A stretch of 64,000 nt of DNA from Acinetobacter bereziniae LMG 1003 = CIP 70.12 (lineage in GTDB: Bacteria; Pseudomonadota; Gammaproteobacteria; Pseudomonadales; Moraxellaceae): NCBI RefSeq assembly GCF_000368925.1, contig NZ_KB849755.1:1418620-1482619 (forward strand), read 5' to 3'. Both the position numbers and the translations under genes were made by a program. The notes under the pieces are model-generated. The model was given only the letters and a program-made list of their open reading frames with translations. It was not told the DNA's origin and ran no database searches. Below, piece by piece: positions 17,403-26,325 of this stretch (positions within the stretch are counted from its first letter, which is position 1; each line of letters opens with the position of its first letter).

Positions 17403-18452
17403 ATGGGCTCACAACAAAAGGAATCTGCCAATTCGCAATTTTATATTCCGCCTATGATCCTTACCAGTTTGATTCATTATGGGGAACAACAACATTGGCA
17501 ATATGCAGATTGGTTTAAATTACACAATCTTGATTTGGAACAGATTCGCCAAGGGCAAGGTTTCGTTGCATTTTCGGAACTTTGTGGCGTTATTCAAGAT
17601 GCACTCAACTGTACTCAACAAAAGCATTTAGGTTTATTGCTGGGTAGCCATGAGGGTCAAATTTCTATTGGTATTTTGGGTTTTGCAATGCAAGCGTGTA
17701 AAACTGTTGCAGAAGCACTGGAAACAGCTTTGCAGTACCACCCTATTTCAGGCAGTGTTTTGGATTTGAGTGTTCATTTGAGTCAAGATTATTGTGAAAT
17801 CGAGCTGATAGAACGCAGTGATTGTGGTCCACTCAAAGCATTTTTTTGCGATGAAGTTTTTGCCAGCATCATGACCTGTTTAAACATGATGTTAGATCGA
17901 GATTATGAACTGATTAGCTTAGAACTGAGTTATGATCATTCTGCTTATTCACAAGATTATCAACGTATTTTTCAATGCCCTATACTTTTTAAAAGCAACA
18001 GGAATTTAATTCGATTTCCAAATACACTATTAGCCAAAACACTTAAAAATCATAGTCCAGTCAACTATCAAATTGCGATTCAAATGTGTCAGCAAGCATT
18101 AAAGCAATTTAATCAAATCAACCAACACAGCATAGTTCAGGTATTACAACATTTAATTGAGAGCCATTTGCCAGGGCGTTTTGATATGCACCAAGCTGCA
18201 CAGCATTTCCATTTAAGCGAACGCCACCTAAGACGATTACTACTCAATGATGGTCTGAGTTTTCAGCACTTAAAGCAACAAGTCTTAGAAAAAAAAGCCA
18301 AACAATGGCTTGAAGACAATCAATCAATCAGCCAAATCAGTTTTAATTTAGGCTTTAGTGAGCTTCGAGAGTTTCGTCGCGCATTCAAGAAATGGACAGG
18401 ATTTTCTCCAAGTGAGTATAAAAAAACTAAACTCTTAAGTTCAGTTTCTTAG
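17403..18452 (+). CDS. AraC-family regulator (SphR/OruR-like)
   Basis: 349 residues: an N-terminal Arabinose_bd-type ligand domain (about 20-200, containing LLLGSHEGQISIGILGFAMQ) and a C-terminal AraC HTH domain (about 255-342, LSERHLRRLLLNDGLSF and GFSELREFRRAFKKWTGFSPSEYK). This layout is shared with P. aeruginosa SphR, which senses sphingosine and activates the neutral ceramidase gene. Here it is divergent from a ceramidase-like operon, which supports a similar role. Sensing a sphingoid base is inference; other members sense amino acids or choline derivatives. Confidence 0.82.
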   Translation: MGSQQKESANSQFYIPPMILTSLIHYGEQQHWQYADWFKLHNLDLEQIRQGQGFVAFSELCGVIQDALNCTQQKHLGLLLGSHEGQISIGILGFAMQACKTVAEALETALQYHPISGSVLDLSVHLSQDYCEIELIERSDCGPLKAFFCDEVFASIMTCLNMMLDRDYELISLELSYDHSAYSQDYQRIFQCPILFKSNRNLIRFPNTLLAKTLKNHSPVNYQIAIQMCQQALKQFNQINQHSIVQVLQHLIESHLPGRFDMHQAAQHFHLSERHLRRLLLNDGLSFQHLKQQVLEKKAKQWLEDNQSISQISFNLGFSELREFRRAFKKWTGFSPSEYKKTKLLSSVS

Positions 18453-18685
18453 TATTTAAATAGGTAAATATATATACAGTATAGACATGTTCCAACAGCC
18501 AAAAACTTCTTAAAATATTTATTTAATTCATATTTTTGAAAGTAAACTTTCAACGCTCAACAGGACAACACTATGTAAACATATTTACATTTTACAAATA
18601 CTCGACTAAAGCATAAATGAATTTTAATCATCTTATGCCTATCTTTTAAGCATGGACATTAGAACAAATAGAGACGGAGCTCAAC

Positions 18686-20332
18686 ATGGTCAGTGCATAT
18701 GACGAATTACCACGCACACCTGCAAATTTTGTAGCATTATCACCTTTACGTTACTTAGAACGCGCTGCTTATATTTATCCTGATCAGGATGCAATTGTTC
18801 ATGGTCATCGTCATATTTCATGGCGAGAAACTTATCAACGTTGTCGCCAATTTGCGCATCAATTACGAAATCTAGGCATCGAGAAAAATGATACGGTTTC
18901 TGTTCTCTTACCGAATATTCCAGCCATGATTGAAGCGCATTTTGCAGTCCCTATGGCTGGCGCAGTATTAAATACCTTGAATACCCGTTTAGATGCCAAA
19001 ACCATCGCATTTATGCTTGAACATGCTGAAACTAAAGTGCTTTTGGTTGACCCTGAATTTGCGACATTGGCGCAAGAAGCTGTAGGCATGCTGTCTCAGA
19101 ATATCTATATCATTGATGTTGCTGACGTTGAATATGACAAAAATGACTCTACTTCTCGCATTGGTCAAATCGAATATGAACAGTGGCTTCAAGGGGGTGA
19201 TACTGATTTTGAATGGCACTTACCTCAAGACGAGTGGGATGCTATTAGCCTAAACTATACTTCTGGAACTACTGGTAACCCGAAAGGTGTGGTCTATCAC
19301 CATCGTGGGGCTTATATCAATGCTGCGAGTAATATTATTGCCTGTGGAATGACCCCTCGTTGTAAATATCTTTGGACACTTCCCTTGTTTCACTGTAACG
19401 GTTGGTGCTTTGCTTGGACGATCGCAGCAAATGGTGGCACCAATATCTGCTTACGGAAAATTGATCCTGAACTGGTCTACCAACTGATTGATCAATACAA
19501 AGTTGATTATTTCTGTGGCGCACCGATTGTTTTGTCAATGTTGATTAACACACCAGAAGATAAGCAAATTAAATTTAAACATCATGTTGAAGTCATGGTG
19601 GCTGGTGCTGCACCTCCAGCAGCGATTATTGAGGGTATGCATCATATTGGCGTTCAAGTGAATCATGTTTATGGACTTACAGAAACCTACGGTCCTTCTG
19701 CATTATGTGCATCACAAGCCGGATGGAGTGATTTGTCAATTCAAGAGCAAGCTCAATTACATTCACGTCAAGGCGTACCTTATCCTTTGCAAGATGGTAT
19801 GCGTGTTCTCGATGCAGAAACCATGCAGCCAGTTCCAAATGATGGCAAGACCATGGGGGAAATTATGTTCCGTGGCAACATTGTCATGAAAGGTTATTTA
19901 AAAAATACTCAAGCCACTGAAGAAGCATTCAAGGGAGGCTGGTTTCATACGGGCGATTTAGCTGTCTGCCAACCAGATGGTTATGCAAAAATCATGGATC
20001 GCTCCAAAGACATCATTATTTCTGGTGGGGAAAATATTTCCTCTTTAGAGGTCGAAGAAATCCTCTATACCCACCCTGCTATTATGACAGCAGCGGTCGT
20101 TGCTCAACCTGATCCACGTTGGCAAGAAGTGCCTTGCGCCTTTATTGAGCTTAAGCAAGACGCAGAAACAACTCCTGAAGAAGTGATTGAGTTTTGCAAA
20201 CAACATCTGGCACGTTTTAAAGTACCAAAGAGCGTGGTGATTTGTGAGATTCCAAAAACTTCAACAGGAAAATTACAAAAATTTATCTTACGTGACTGGG
20301 CAAAAGAACGCGCTGTAGGTGAGTTTCAGTAA
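18686..20332 (+). CDS. Fatty acyl-CoA ligase (AMP-forming, AlkK/DmdB-like)
   Basis: A 548-residue member of the ANL superfamily. The ATP loop is YTSGTTGNPKGV; later motifs are YGLTETYGP, the GWFHTGDLA hinge and the C-terminal catalytic lysine region PKTSTGKLQK. It activates a carboxylic acid to acyl-CoA through an acyl-adenylate. The FHCNGWCFAW segment is typical of the medium-chain AlkK/DmdB branch, but exact chain preference cannot be read. GACGGAG lies upstream of the ATG. A short hypothetical gene and two acyl-CoA dehydrogenases follow on the same strand, in line with fatty-acid catabolism. Confidence 0.9.
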   Translation: MVSAYDELPRTPANFVALSPLRYLERAAYIYPDQDAIVHGHRHISWRETYQRCRQFAHQLRNLGIEKNDTVSVLLPNIPAMIEAHFAVPMAGAVLNTLNTRLDAKTIAFMLEHAETKVLLVDPEFATLAQEAVGMLSQNIYIIDVADVEYDKNDSTSRIGQIEYEQWLQGGDTDFEWHLPQDEWDAISLNYTSGTTGNPKGVVYHHRGAYINAASNIIACGMTPRCKYLWTLPLFHCNGWCFAWTIAANGGTNICLRKIDPELVYQLIDQYKVDYFCGAPIVLSMLINTPEDKQIKFKHHVEVMVAGAAPPAAIIEGMHHIGVQVNHVYGLTETYGPSALCASQAGWSDLSIQEQAQLHSRQGVPYPLQDGMRVLDAETMQPVPNDGKTMGEIMFRGNIVMKGYLKNTQATEEAFKGGWFHTGDLAVCQPDGYAKIMDRSKDIIISGGENISSLEVEEILYTHPAIMTAAVVAQPDPRWQEVPCAFIELKQDAETTPEEVIEFCKQHLARFKVPKSVVICEIPKTSTGKLQKFILRDWAKERAVGEFQ

Positions 20333-20343
20333 GGATTTAAATG

Positions 20344-20417
20344 TCGTGATTCTCTCTTCATAGAAATCATCTTTGGCTCGTCTAAGCAAAGTGAATGATC
20401 TAAAAGAGAGGACACGA
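20344..20417. repeat. Long inverted repeat downstream of the acyl-CoA ligase
   Basis: TCGTG..CTCTCTT pairs with AAGAGAG..CACGA over a 45-base loop, a two-part stem starting 12 bases after the stop codon. No T-run follows, so it is not a standard terminator. Its function is unknown. Confidence 0.4.
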
Positions 20418-20496
20418 TAAGCCCTGATGATAGACTAAGTGACTCCGATAGGTATGATTTTTTAGTCCCTTGTTTTATACGATAAAATACTAAGCC

Positions 20497-21024
20497 ATGA
20501 ATAAATTACGTATAGAAATAGAACCCGACTTCGAAACGGCACAACAACTTTATCCGACTGTGCTCGAATTAATTGCAAATTACACCCGCTTTTGTGATGA
20601 ATTCGGTGATGAAGACTCCGTGGAATATCAAAAACTCAGTGAAAAACTTACACAAATCACCCTTAAAGATATCAACCAATATGATCTCTGGGAGTGGTGG
20701 GAAGCCGAAGGAATTGAAAACTTAAGCTTTGATATTTGCCTACCCGAGCCTAAAATCATTAAGGATATTTCAAAACAAGAACTAACTGAAATTGTACAAC
20801 GTATTAAAAAATCAGATTTTACGACTCAACATAAAAATAATTTTATTCATTCTTTTTATATTCGCACCGTCTTTCCGGGTGGTTATTTCTATAATTTTTT
20901 AAAACTCAATTTTAAATATTTTCATCATCGCCTATTTCAGCGTAATAAAGATCAGAATGGTAAATACTTTGAATATTCAACTGAAGAAATTGTAGAACAA
21001 CTCTGGGCTAAAAAATCTAAATAA
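20497..21024 (+). CDS. Hypothetical protein, 175 aa
   Basis: A soluble protein, acidic in its first half (ELIANYTRFCDEFGDEDS) with an aromatic segment (YDLWEWWEAEGIENLSF) and a basic aromatic C-terminal half (FYIRTVFPGGYFYNFLKLNFKYFHHRLF). It has no signal peptide or known motif. An AT-rich upstream region could hold its own promoter. I cannot assign a function. Confidence 0.65.
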   Translation: MNKLRIEIEPDFETAQQLYPTVLELIANYTRFCDEFGDEDSVEYQKLSEKLTQITLKDINQYDLWEWWEAEGIENLSFDICLPEPKIIKDISKQELTEIVQRIKKSDFTTQHKNNFIHSFYIRTVFPGGYFYNFLKLNFKYFHHRLFQRNKDQNGKYFEYSTEEIVEQLWAKKSK

Positions 21025-21054
21025 TGCTCAACTATTTTAAAACTTCTATGAGTA

Positions 21055-21395
21055 ACTGATGTTACGCACTTGATTTAAATTAAGTAGGTGAAAAAGAAAA
21101 AGCTAAATTTACACGACGGAGTCTTACATCCAAGGTTTAAATTTATGGAATAGCCTTCGGCTCGAGGTACTTTTGTTTTGGCATGAGGAGCAAAGCTCCG
21201 CAAGGGCAACCATCTTGCGCAGCGACATCGCTGCTCACCGCAGAACTCGTTCACTATCGTCAAAATATTAAAAGTTTCGCAGAAACTTTACTTATTAGAA
21301 GGAGTTCTGCCTCAAGCAATTGCGGATGACGTTTCCGCGTAGCCACATTCTTCTCGCTCCAAAATTTAATTTTAGAGTTACTGCGTAACATCAGT
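21055..21395. mobile_element. MITE-like non-autonomous element, 341 bp
   Basis: A perfect 14-bp terminal inverted repeat (ACTGATGTTACGCA at 21055-21068; TGCGTAACATCAGT at 21382-21395) is flanked on both sides by the direct repeat GAGTA (21050-21054 and 21396-21400), which looks like a target-site duplication; a 7-base TGAGTAA reading with slightly shorter ends is also possible. Inside are strong hairpins: GGAGC-AAA-GCTCC, GCAGCG-ACAT-CGCTGC, and an outer GCAGAACTC / GAGTTCTGC pair enclosing AAGTTTC-GCA-GAAACTT. No transposase is encoded. It probably needs a transposase encoded elsewhere; the parent family was not identified. Confidence 0.75.
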
Positions 21396-21400
21396 GAGTA

Positions 21401-21783
21401 AATGTAATGGCTTGTTCTCATCACAAAATCAGCATAAAACACCGTTTTTTATAAAACTCTTCATTACTTGAATAGTTTAGCTATTTTGTAGCCAACCTTG
21501 ATCTAATAGCACCTACTTTTACAGTCATTTTATTGGACACAACTTTTTACGATTTTGACTATTTGTATCCTTATTTTTCAACGAAAACTGTTTACACTCA
21601 ATGCACTTACAAGTTTCAAGCTATTTTTCTTTGACTTTACAGTCACAGAGAAATAACCATGAAATACTTGTACGTCACTATAAGATGTTGCACGATGTAG
21701 CAGAACAAATATGTGTCATAGAAGACACACATCGTATTTATGAAGATTATAAATCTGGTTTAACCAGTATTGAGGAAACCGAT
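21401..21783. other. Non-coding region before the first acyl-CoA dehydrogenase
   Basis: This AT-rich stretch lies between the MITE-like element and the dehydrogenase start. An ORF running into the dehydrogenase frame from 21601 is open, but its extra 61 residues do not resemble the family, so I treat it as leader. A GTTTACACTCA segment near 21590 could be part of a promoter. Nothing else was recognised. Confidence 0.5.
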
Positions 21784-23586
21784 ATGCCACAATACAAAGC
21801 ACCCTTACGTGATATGCACTTCGTTTTGCATGAATTATTAAATGCAGAAGAACATTACGCTAAACTCCCTGCGTTCCAAGAAACCGTAAGCCGTGAATTG
21901 ATTGATCAGTATTTAGAAGCTGGCGCGGATTTCTGTGAAAACGAACTTTCTCCTTTAAACCAGATCGGTGATCGTGAAGGCTGTAAATGGGATGATGGTG
22001 TTGTGACTACACCAACAGGCTTCAAAGCAGCTTATGACAAATATGTAGAACTCGGTTTCCCTTCTCTTTCGGTTCCTGAAGAACATGGTGGTCAAGGCTT
22101 ACCAGGCTCATTAGCAACAGCTATTTCAGAAATGGTAGGTTCAGCAAACTGGGCGTGGGGCATGTATCCTGGTCTTTCTCATGGTGCGGTTCGTACTATC
22201 GAACACCATGGTTCTGCTGAACAAAAAGCAACGTATTTGCCTAAACTGGTTTCAGGTGAATGGACAGGTACAATGTGTCTAACAGAATCTCATGCAGGTT
22301 CAGACCTTGGTATCATCCGCTCTAAAGCTGAACCACAAGCAGATGGTAGTTATGCAATTTCTGGCGAGAAAATCTTCATTTCAGCTGGTGAGCATGATAT
22401 GGCTGAGAACATTGTTCACATTGTTCTTGCTCGTTTACCAGGCGCTCCTAAAGGCACCAAAGGAATTTCATTATTCATCGTACCAAAATTCAATGTCAAT
22501 GCGGATGGCTCTATTGCAGACCGTAATGGCGTTCGTTGTGGTTCAATTGAACACAAAATGGGTATCCATGGTAATGCCACATGTGTGATCAACTTTGATA
22601 ATGCGAAAGGCTTCTTGATTGGACCAGAAAATAAAGGTCTACACTGCATGTTCACCTTTATGAACACTGCACGTATCGGTACAGCGGTTCAAGGTTTAAC
22701 AGCATCTGAATCATCTTTCCAAGGCGCACTTGCCTATGCCAAAGACCGTTTAGCAATGCGTTCACTTTCTGGTCCAAAATCACCAGAGAAAGAAGCAGAT
22801 CCAATCATCGTTCACCCTGCTGTACGCAACATGCTCATGACGCAAAAAGCATTTGCTGAAGGCGGTCGTGCACTTGTTTACTTCTTGTCTCAATATGCAG
22901 ATATCGTTGAACAAGGCGTTACTGAAGAAGATCGTAAATTCGCTGACAACATCTTGTCTTTATTGACACCAATCGCAAAAGCATTCTTAACTGAAACAGG
23001 TTCAGAATCAGCGAAACATGGTGTGCAAGTCTTTGGTGGTCACGGCTTTATTTCTGAACACGGTATGGAGCAAATTGTACGTGATACACGTATCTCTTGC
23101 TTATACGAAGGGACGACTGAAATCCAAGCACTTGATTTGCTAGGTCGTAAAGTATTGGGAACTCAAGGTGCAATGTTGAAAGACTTCACCAAGATTATCC
23201 ATAAGTTTGCAGAAGCAAACAAAGACAATGCTGATCTAAAAGAATTTGTTGAACCATTGGCTGCTCTGAATAAAGAGTGGGGTGATTTAACCATGCAGAT
23301 CGGTATGAAAGCTATGCAAAACCCTGATGAAGTGGGTGCTGCCGCAGTAGATTACTTATACTTCTCTGGCTATGTAACACTTGCATTCTTATGGGCGCGC
23401 ATGGCGCTTGTTGCTCAACAGAAATTAGCTGAAGGTTCTACCGAAACTGGTTTCTACAATGCAAAAATCAAGACTGCTCGTTTCTACTTCAAAAAGATTC
23501 TTCCACGTGTTCGCTCACATGTAGATGTGATTGCAGGTGGCTTAGATCCTTTGATGTCCCTAGATGCTGAAGATTTTGCATTCTAA
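21784..23586 (+). CDS. Acyl-CoA dehydrogenase (DmdC-like, with C-terminal extension)
   Basis: 600 residues from the ATG at 21784, chosen because MPQYKAPLRDMHFVLHEL is the family's N-terminus and GAGG sits 8 bases upstream. It has the N-terminal, middle (TMCLTESHAGSDLG, flavin/substrate contacts) and C-terminal flavoprotein domains (VFGGHGFISEHGMEQIVRD, YEGTTEIQALDLLGRK), plus the extra C-terminal domain of the larger FadE/DmdC-like enzymes. It oxidises an acyl-CoA to the 2-enoyl-CoA, passing electrons to ETF. It is closely related to the next gene on the same strand; a terminator hairpin separates them. Confidence 0.92.
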   Translation: MPQYKAPLRDMHFVLHELLNAEEHYAKLPAFQETVSRELIDQYLEAGADFCENELSPLNQIGDREGCKWDDGVVTTPTGFKAAYDKYVELGFPSLSVPEEHGGQGLPGSLATAISEMVGSANWAWGMYPGLSHGAVRTIEHHGSAEQKATYLPKLVSGEWTGTMCLTESHAGSDLGIIRSKAEPQADGSYAISGEKIFISAGEHDMAENIVHIVLARLPGAPKGTKGISLFIVPKFNVNADGSIADRNGVRCGSIEHKMGIHGNATCVINFDNAKGFLIGPENKGLHCMFTFMNTARIGTAVQGLTASESSFQGALAYAKDRLAMRSLSGPKSPEKEADPIIVHPAVRNMLMTQKAFAEGGRALVYFLSQYADIVEQGVTEEDRKFADNILSLLTPIAKAFLTETGSESAKHGVQVFGGHGFISEHGMEQIVRDTRISCLYEGTTEIQALDLLGRKVLGTQGAMLKDFTKIIHKFAEANKDNADLKEFVEPLAALNKEWGDLTMQIGMKAMQNPDEVGAAAVDYLYFSGYVTLAFLWARMALVAQQKLAEGSTETGFYNAKIKTARFYFKKILPRVRSHVDVIAGGLDPLMSLDAEDFAF

Positions 23587-23641
23587 GTAGAATGTCGAAT
23601 TAGACATTTAAAAAACTGTACTCAAGAGTGCAGAAATAGAG

Positions 23642-23671
23642 AAAGGACGGTCATAGCTTTGACAGTCCTTT
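23642..23671 (+). terminator. Rho-independent terminator between the two dehydrogenase genes
   Basis: AAAGGAC pairs with GTCCTTT, with inner TCA/TGA pairing, followed by TTTCTTTAT. It lies 55 bases after the first dehydrogenase stop. Confidence 0.78.
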
Positions 23672-23779
23672 TTCTTTATAAATAGACCGTAATTTTACTT
23701 AGATCATCTAACAACATTCATCATTGTTGATTAGACTGATCTGAGTCTACAGATTCAAACAATAAACAGGTGAACGAAC

Positions 23780-25561
23780 ATGCCAATTTATAATGCGCCA
23801 CTTGCAGATATGAAATTCATTTTAAATGATGTTTTCAATGCAGAACAATTCTGGCAAGCCAATGAAAAGCTTGCACATGTTGATGCAGCAACGGCTGAAG
23901 CGATTTTAGAAGAAATGGCTAAATTTGCTCAAAATGTTACGCTTCCACTCAACCGTACTGGTGACGAAGAAGGCGCACATTATGAAAATGGCAAAGTAAC
24001 CACACCTGCTGGCTTTAAAGAAGCTTTCCAACAATACGCTGAAGGTGGTTGGATCGGTTTAGGTGCAGATGAAGAATGGGGCGGTCAGGCAATGCCGAAA
24101 ATGCTGACTGTCCTTGCAGACGAAATGCTATTTGCAACCAACCCTTCTTTCATGCTCTACCCGCTTCTCTCTGTGGGTGCTGGTATGGCGTTAAACAGCT
24201 ACGCCTCTCAAGAGCAAAAAGAAACTTATTTACCTAAAATCTATTCAGGTGAATGGTCTGGAACCATGTGTCTAACTGAACCACATGCAGGTACGGATTT
24301 AGGGATCATCAAAACTAAAGCCGAACCAAATGAAGATGGCTCGTACAACATTACGGGTACGAAAATCTTTATTACTGGTGGTGACCACGATTTAGCTGAA
24401 AATATCATTCACCTAGTTTTAGCAAAAACACCGAATGCTCCAGCAGGTTCACGTGGCATTTCGCTGTTTATCGTACCTAAATTTATTGTCAATGCTGACG
24501 GTTCATTGGGTGATCGTAATACTGCTGGTCCTGGTTCAATTGAGCACAAAATGGGGATCAAAGCCTCTGCGACATGTGTCATGAACTTTGATGCTGCTAA
24601 AGGTTACTTGGTCGGTAAAGAAAACGAAGGTCTAGCTGCAATGTTCGTGATGATGAATTACGAACGCCTGTCGATGGGTATTCAAGGTCTTGGTGCTTCT
24701 GAATACGCTTATCAAAATGCAGCTCAATATGCGACTGATCGTCTGCAAGGTCGTAGCGCAAATGGCGTTCAATCTCCAAACAAACCAGCAGACAGCATCC
24801 TTGTTCATGGTGATGTGCGTCGCATGTTATTGAATGCACGTGCCAATAATGAAGCATCTCGTGCCTTTGCTGTATATGTTGGGCAACAACTCGACATTAC
24901 TAAGTTTTCTACTGATGCCGAAGCGATAGCAAAAGCCAATAATCGAGTTGCACTATTAACCCCAATTGCGAAAGCCTATTTAACTGATACTGCTTTTGAT
25001 GCAGTAATTGATGCGCAAATGGTTTTCGGTGGTCACGGATTCATTCGTGAATGGGGCATGGAACAATGCGTACGTGATTTACGTATTGCCCAAATCTATG
25101 AAGGTACAAACGGCGTACAATCACAAGATTTGATCGGTCGTAAAACCATTAAATGCAATGGCGAATTTATTGCCGAATATATTGCTGAAATCCGTGATTT
25201 CGCTAATGATTTAGACACAGATCTTAACTTCATCAAAGATGCAACCTTAGACGTTGCGACTGAAGTGGACATGATCACTCAGCACATTTTAGAACGTGCC
25301 AAAGAAAATGCAGATTTCGCTAATGCTGCTGCTGTGGACTATCTACACGCTGTAGGCTTGTTAAGCTTTAGCTATATGTTTGCACGCATTGCCAATGCTG
25401 CAAAAAATAAAGACGGTCAGTTCTACCAAGATAAATTGGCATTAACGCATTACTTCATTCAACGTGTTTTGCCTGATTTACATGCACGTATTGCAAAAAT
25501 CAAAGCAGGTGCAGAAGTATTAATGAACTTCAGTGAAGACTATTTTACGACGCAAGCTTAA
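23780..25561 (+). CDS. Acyl-CoA dehydrogenase (DmdC-like paralogue)
   Basis: A 593-residue paralogue of the preceding dehydrogenase with the same motifs in order: MPIYNAPLADMKFILNDV, TMCLTEPHAGTDLG, KIFITGGDHD, VFGGHGFIREWGMEQ, YEGTNGVQSQDLIGRK, and the C-terminal extension. The catalytic-region loop is conserved, so it should be active. Having two copies suggests different chain-length preferences. It has its own upstream region and terminator, so it can be expressed separately from its neighbour. Confidence 0.92.
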   Translation: MPIYNAPLADMKFILNDVFNAEQFWQANEKLAHVDAATAEAILEEMAKFAQNVTLPLNRTGDEEGAHYENGKVTTPAGFKEAFQQYAEGGWIGLGADEEWGGQAMPKMLTVLADEMLFATNPSFMLYPLLSVGAGMALNSYASQEQKETYLPKIYSGEWSGTMCLTEPHAGTDLGIIKTKAEPNEDGSYNITGTKIFITGGDHDLAENIIHLVLAKTPNAPAGSRGISLFIVPKFIVNADGSLGDRNTAGPGSIEHKMGIKASATCVMNFDAAKGYLVGKENEGLAAMFVMMNYERLSMGIQGLGASEYAYQNAAQYATDRLQGRSANGVQSPNKPADSILVHGDVRRMLLNARANNEASRAFAVYVGQQLDITKFSTDAEAIAKANNRVALLTPIAKAYLTDTAFDAVIDAQMVFGGHGFIREWGMEQCVRDLRIAQIYEGTNGVQSQDLIGRKTIKCNGEFIAEYIAEIRDFANDLDTDLNFIKDATLDVATEVDMITQHILERAKENADFANAAAVDYLHAVGLLSFSYMFARIANAAKNKDGQFYQDKLALTHYFIQRVLPDLHARIAKIKAGAEVLMNFSEDYFTTQA

Positions 25562-25590
25562 GTTCAAAATGAATTGAAGCCAGTAATCAA

Positions 25591-25612
25591 AACGCCCGAT
25601 TCATCGGGCGTT
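25591..25612. terminator. Rho-independent terminator
   Basis: The stem AACGCCCGAT / ATCGGGCGTT has only a 2-base apparent gap (in practice a 4-6 base loop), with T-runs after it on the plus strand and A-runs before it. It ends the second dehydrogenase transcript and may serve the convergent small gene. Confidence 0.92.
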
Positions 25613-25625
25613 TTTCATTGATCAT

Positions 25626-25970
25626 TCATTCAAGTAGTTTTGGATCTGGAAATGGTAATTTATCCTGAGACTCGCTAGGCATTGCAACCCATTTACCTTT
25701 GTCTTGGTAAAAATCAGATTGTGTTTCATTGGTTGCAGCGCCTAACTTGACTGAAATCGTACATGCAATTTGTTCTGGATGTGTCGGATTTACAGCAGGA
25801 ATACATGTACCTAATTTTATTTCTGAAATCATTGCGCCGATTTCTGTTCCCAACAACTCAGCTGTGGCTTGTTTTGCTTCTGCAACTGTAGGGACTTTGA
25901 TCGTATCAGCACTCGAAAACTGGCTAAATAATAGAATATTGAAACATGCAACTATGCGGGTTATTTTCAT
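25626..25970 (-). CDS. Small exported hypothetical protein, 114 aa
   Basis: A signal peptide (about 1-21, ending FSSA before DTIK) is followed by a mature protein of about 93 residues with two cysteines (GTCIPAV and IACTIS) that could form a disulfide in the periplasm. The strand pattern CTISVKLGAATNETQSDFYQ suggests a small beta fold. I recognise no family. Confidence 0.65.
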   Translation of the reverse strand: MKITRIVACFNILLFSQFSSADTIKVPTVAEAKQATAELLGTEIGAMISEIKLGTCIPAVNPTHPEQIACTISVKLGAATNETQSDFYQDKGKWVAMPSESQDKLPFPDPKLLE

Positions 25971-26325
25971 CTTTTCTATCCGTTGATCATTAAAATTTAA
26001 TTTAAAAAATTATCGACATCACAATCTAACATGACTGAATATTAATGACTTTACACTATTGGTTTATCTTGTATAGAGACGATACAAGAATTTTCACTGA
26101 TTCCACCATAGTGAAAAGTTTGTTTTATTTTGATTGAATTTATAATGAAAGACGATTTTATCAAATAGCTGATCACGTGAACTTTATTTTCAACTTGTAA
26201 TCATAGATCCTACTCTTTAAGTTGCTGAAACAAATCCATGATAAAAACAAAATAAATATAACTTTGATGTGCATGAAATTTGCATGATGTTTAATTCACA
26301 ATACAACATAGAAATGGAGGAAGTT
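25971..26325. other. Intergenic region with two successive inverted repeats
   Basis: There is no gene in this 355-base divergent region. It holds TCTTGTAT / ATACAAGA (26067-26089, 7-base spacer) and directly after it TTTTCACT / AGTGAAAA (26091-26117, 11-base spacer), the second followed by GTTTGTTTTATTTT. The pair could be operators for psiE or the end of a short untranslated RNA on the plus strand. Confidence 0.4.

Noticed and set aside
21075..21442. Two short minus-strand ORFs in the MITE-like element
   Set aside because: They cross its hairpins and ends, lack ribosome-binding sites and do not look like proteins.
21601..21783. N-terminal extension of the first acyl-CoA dehydrogenase
   Set aside because: The extra 61 residues do not resemble the family, while an ATG with a good ribosome-binding site at 21784 gives the normal N-terminus.
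18686..25561. Dimethylsulfoniopropionate (DmdB/DmdC) demethylation pathway
   Set aside because: The ligase and dehydrogenases resemble DmdB and DmdC, but DmdA and DmdD are absent and such homologues commonly act in ordinary fatty-acid oxidation.
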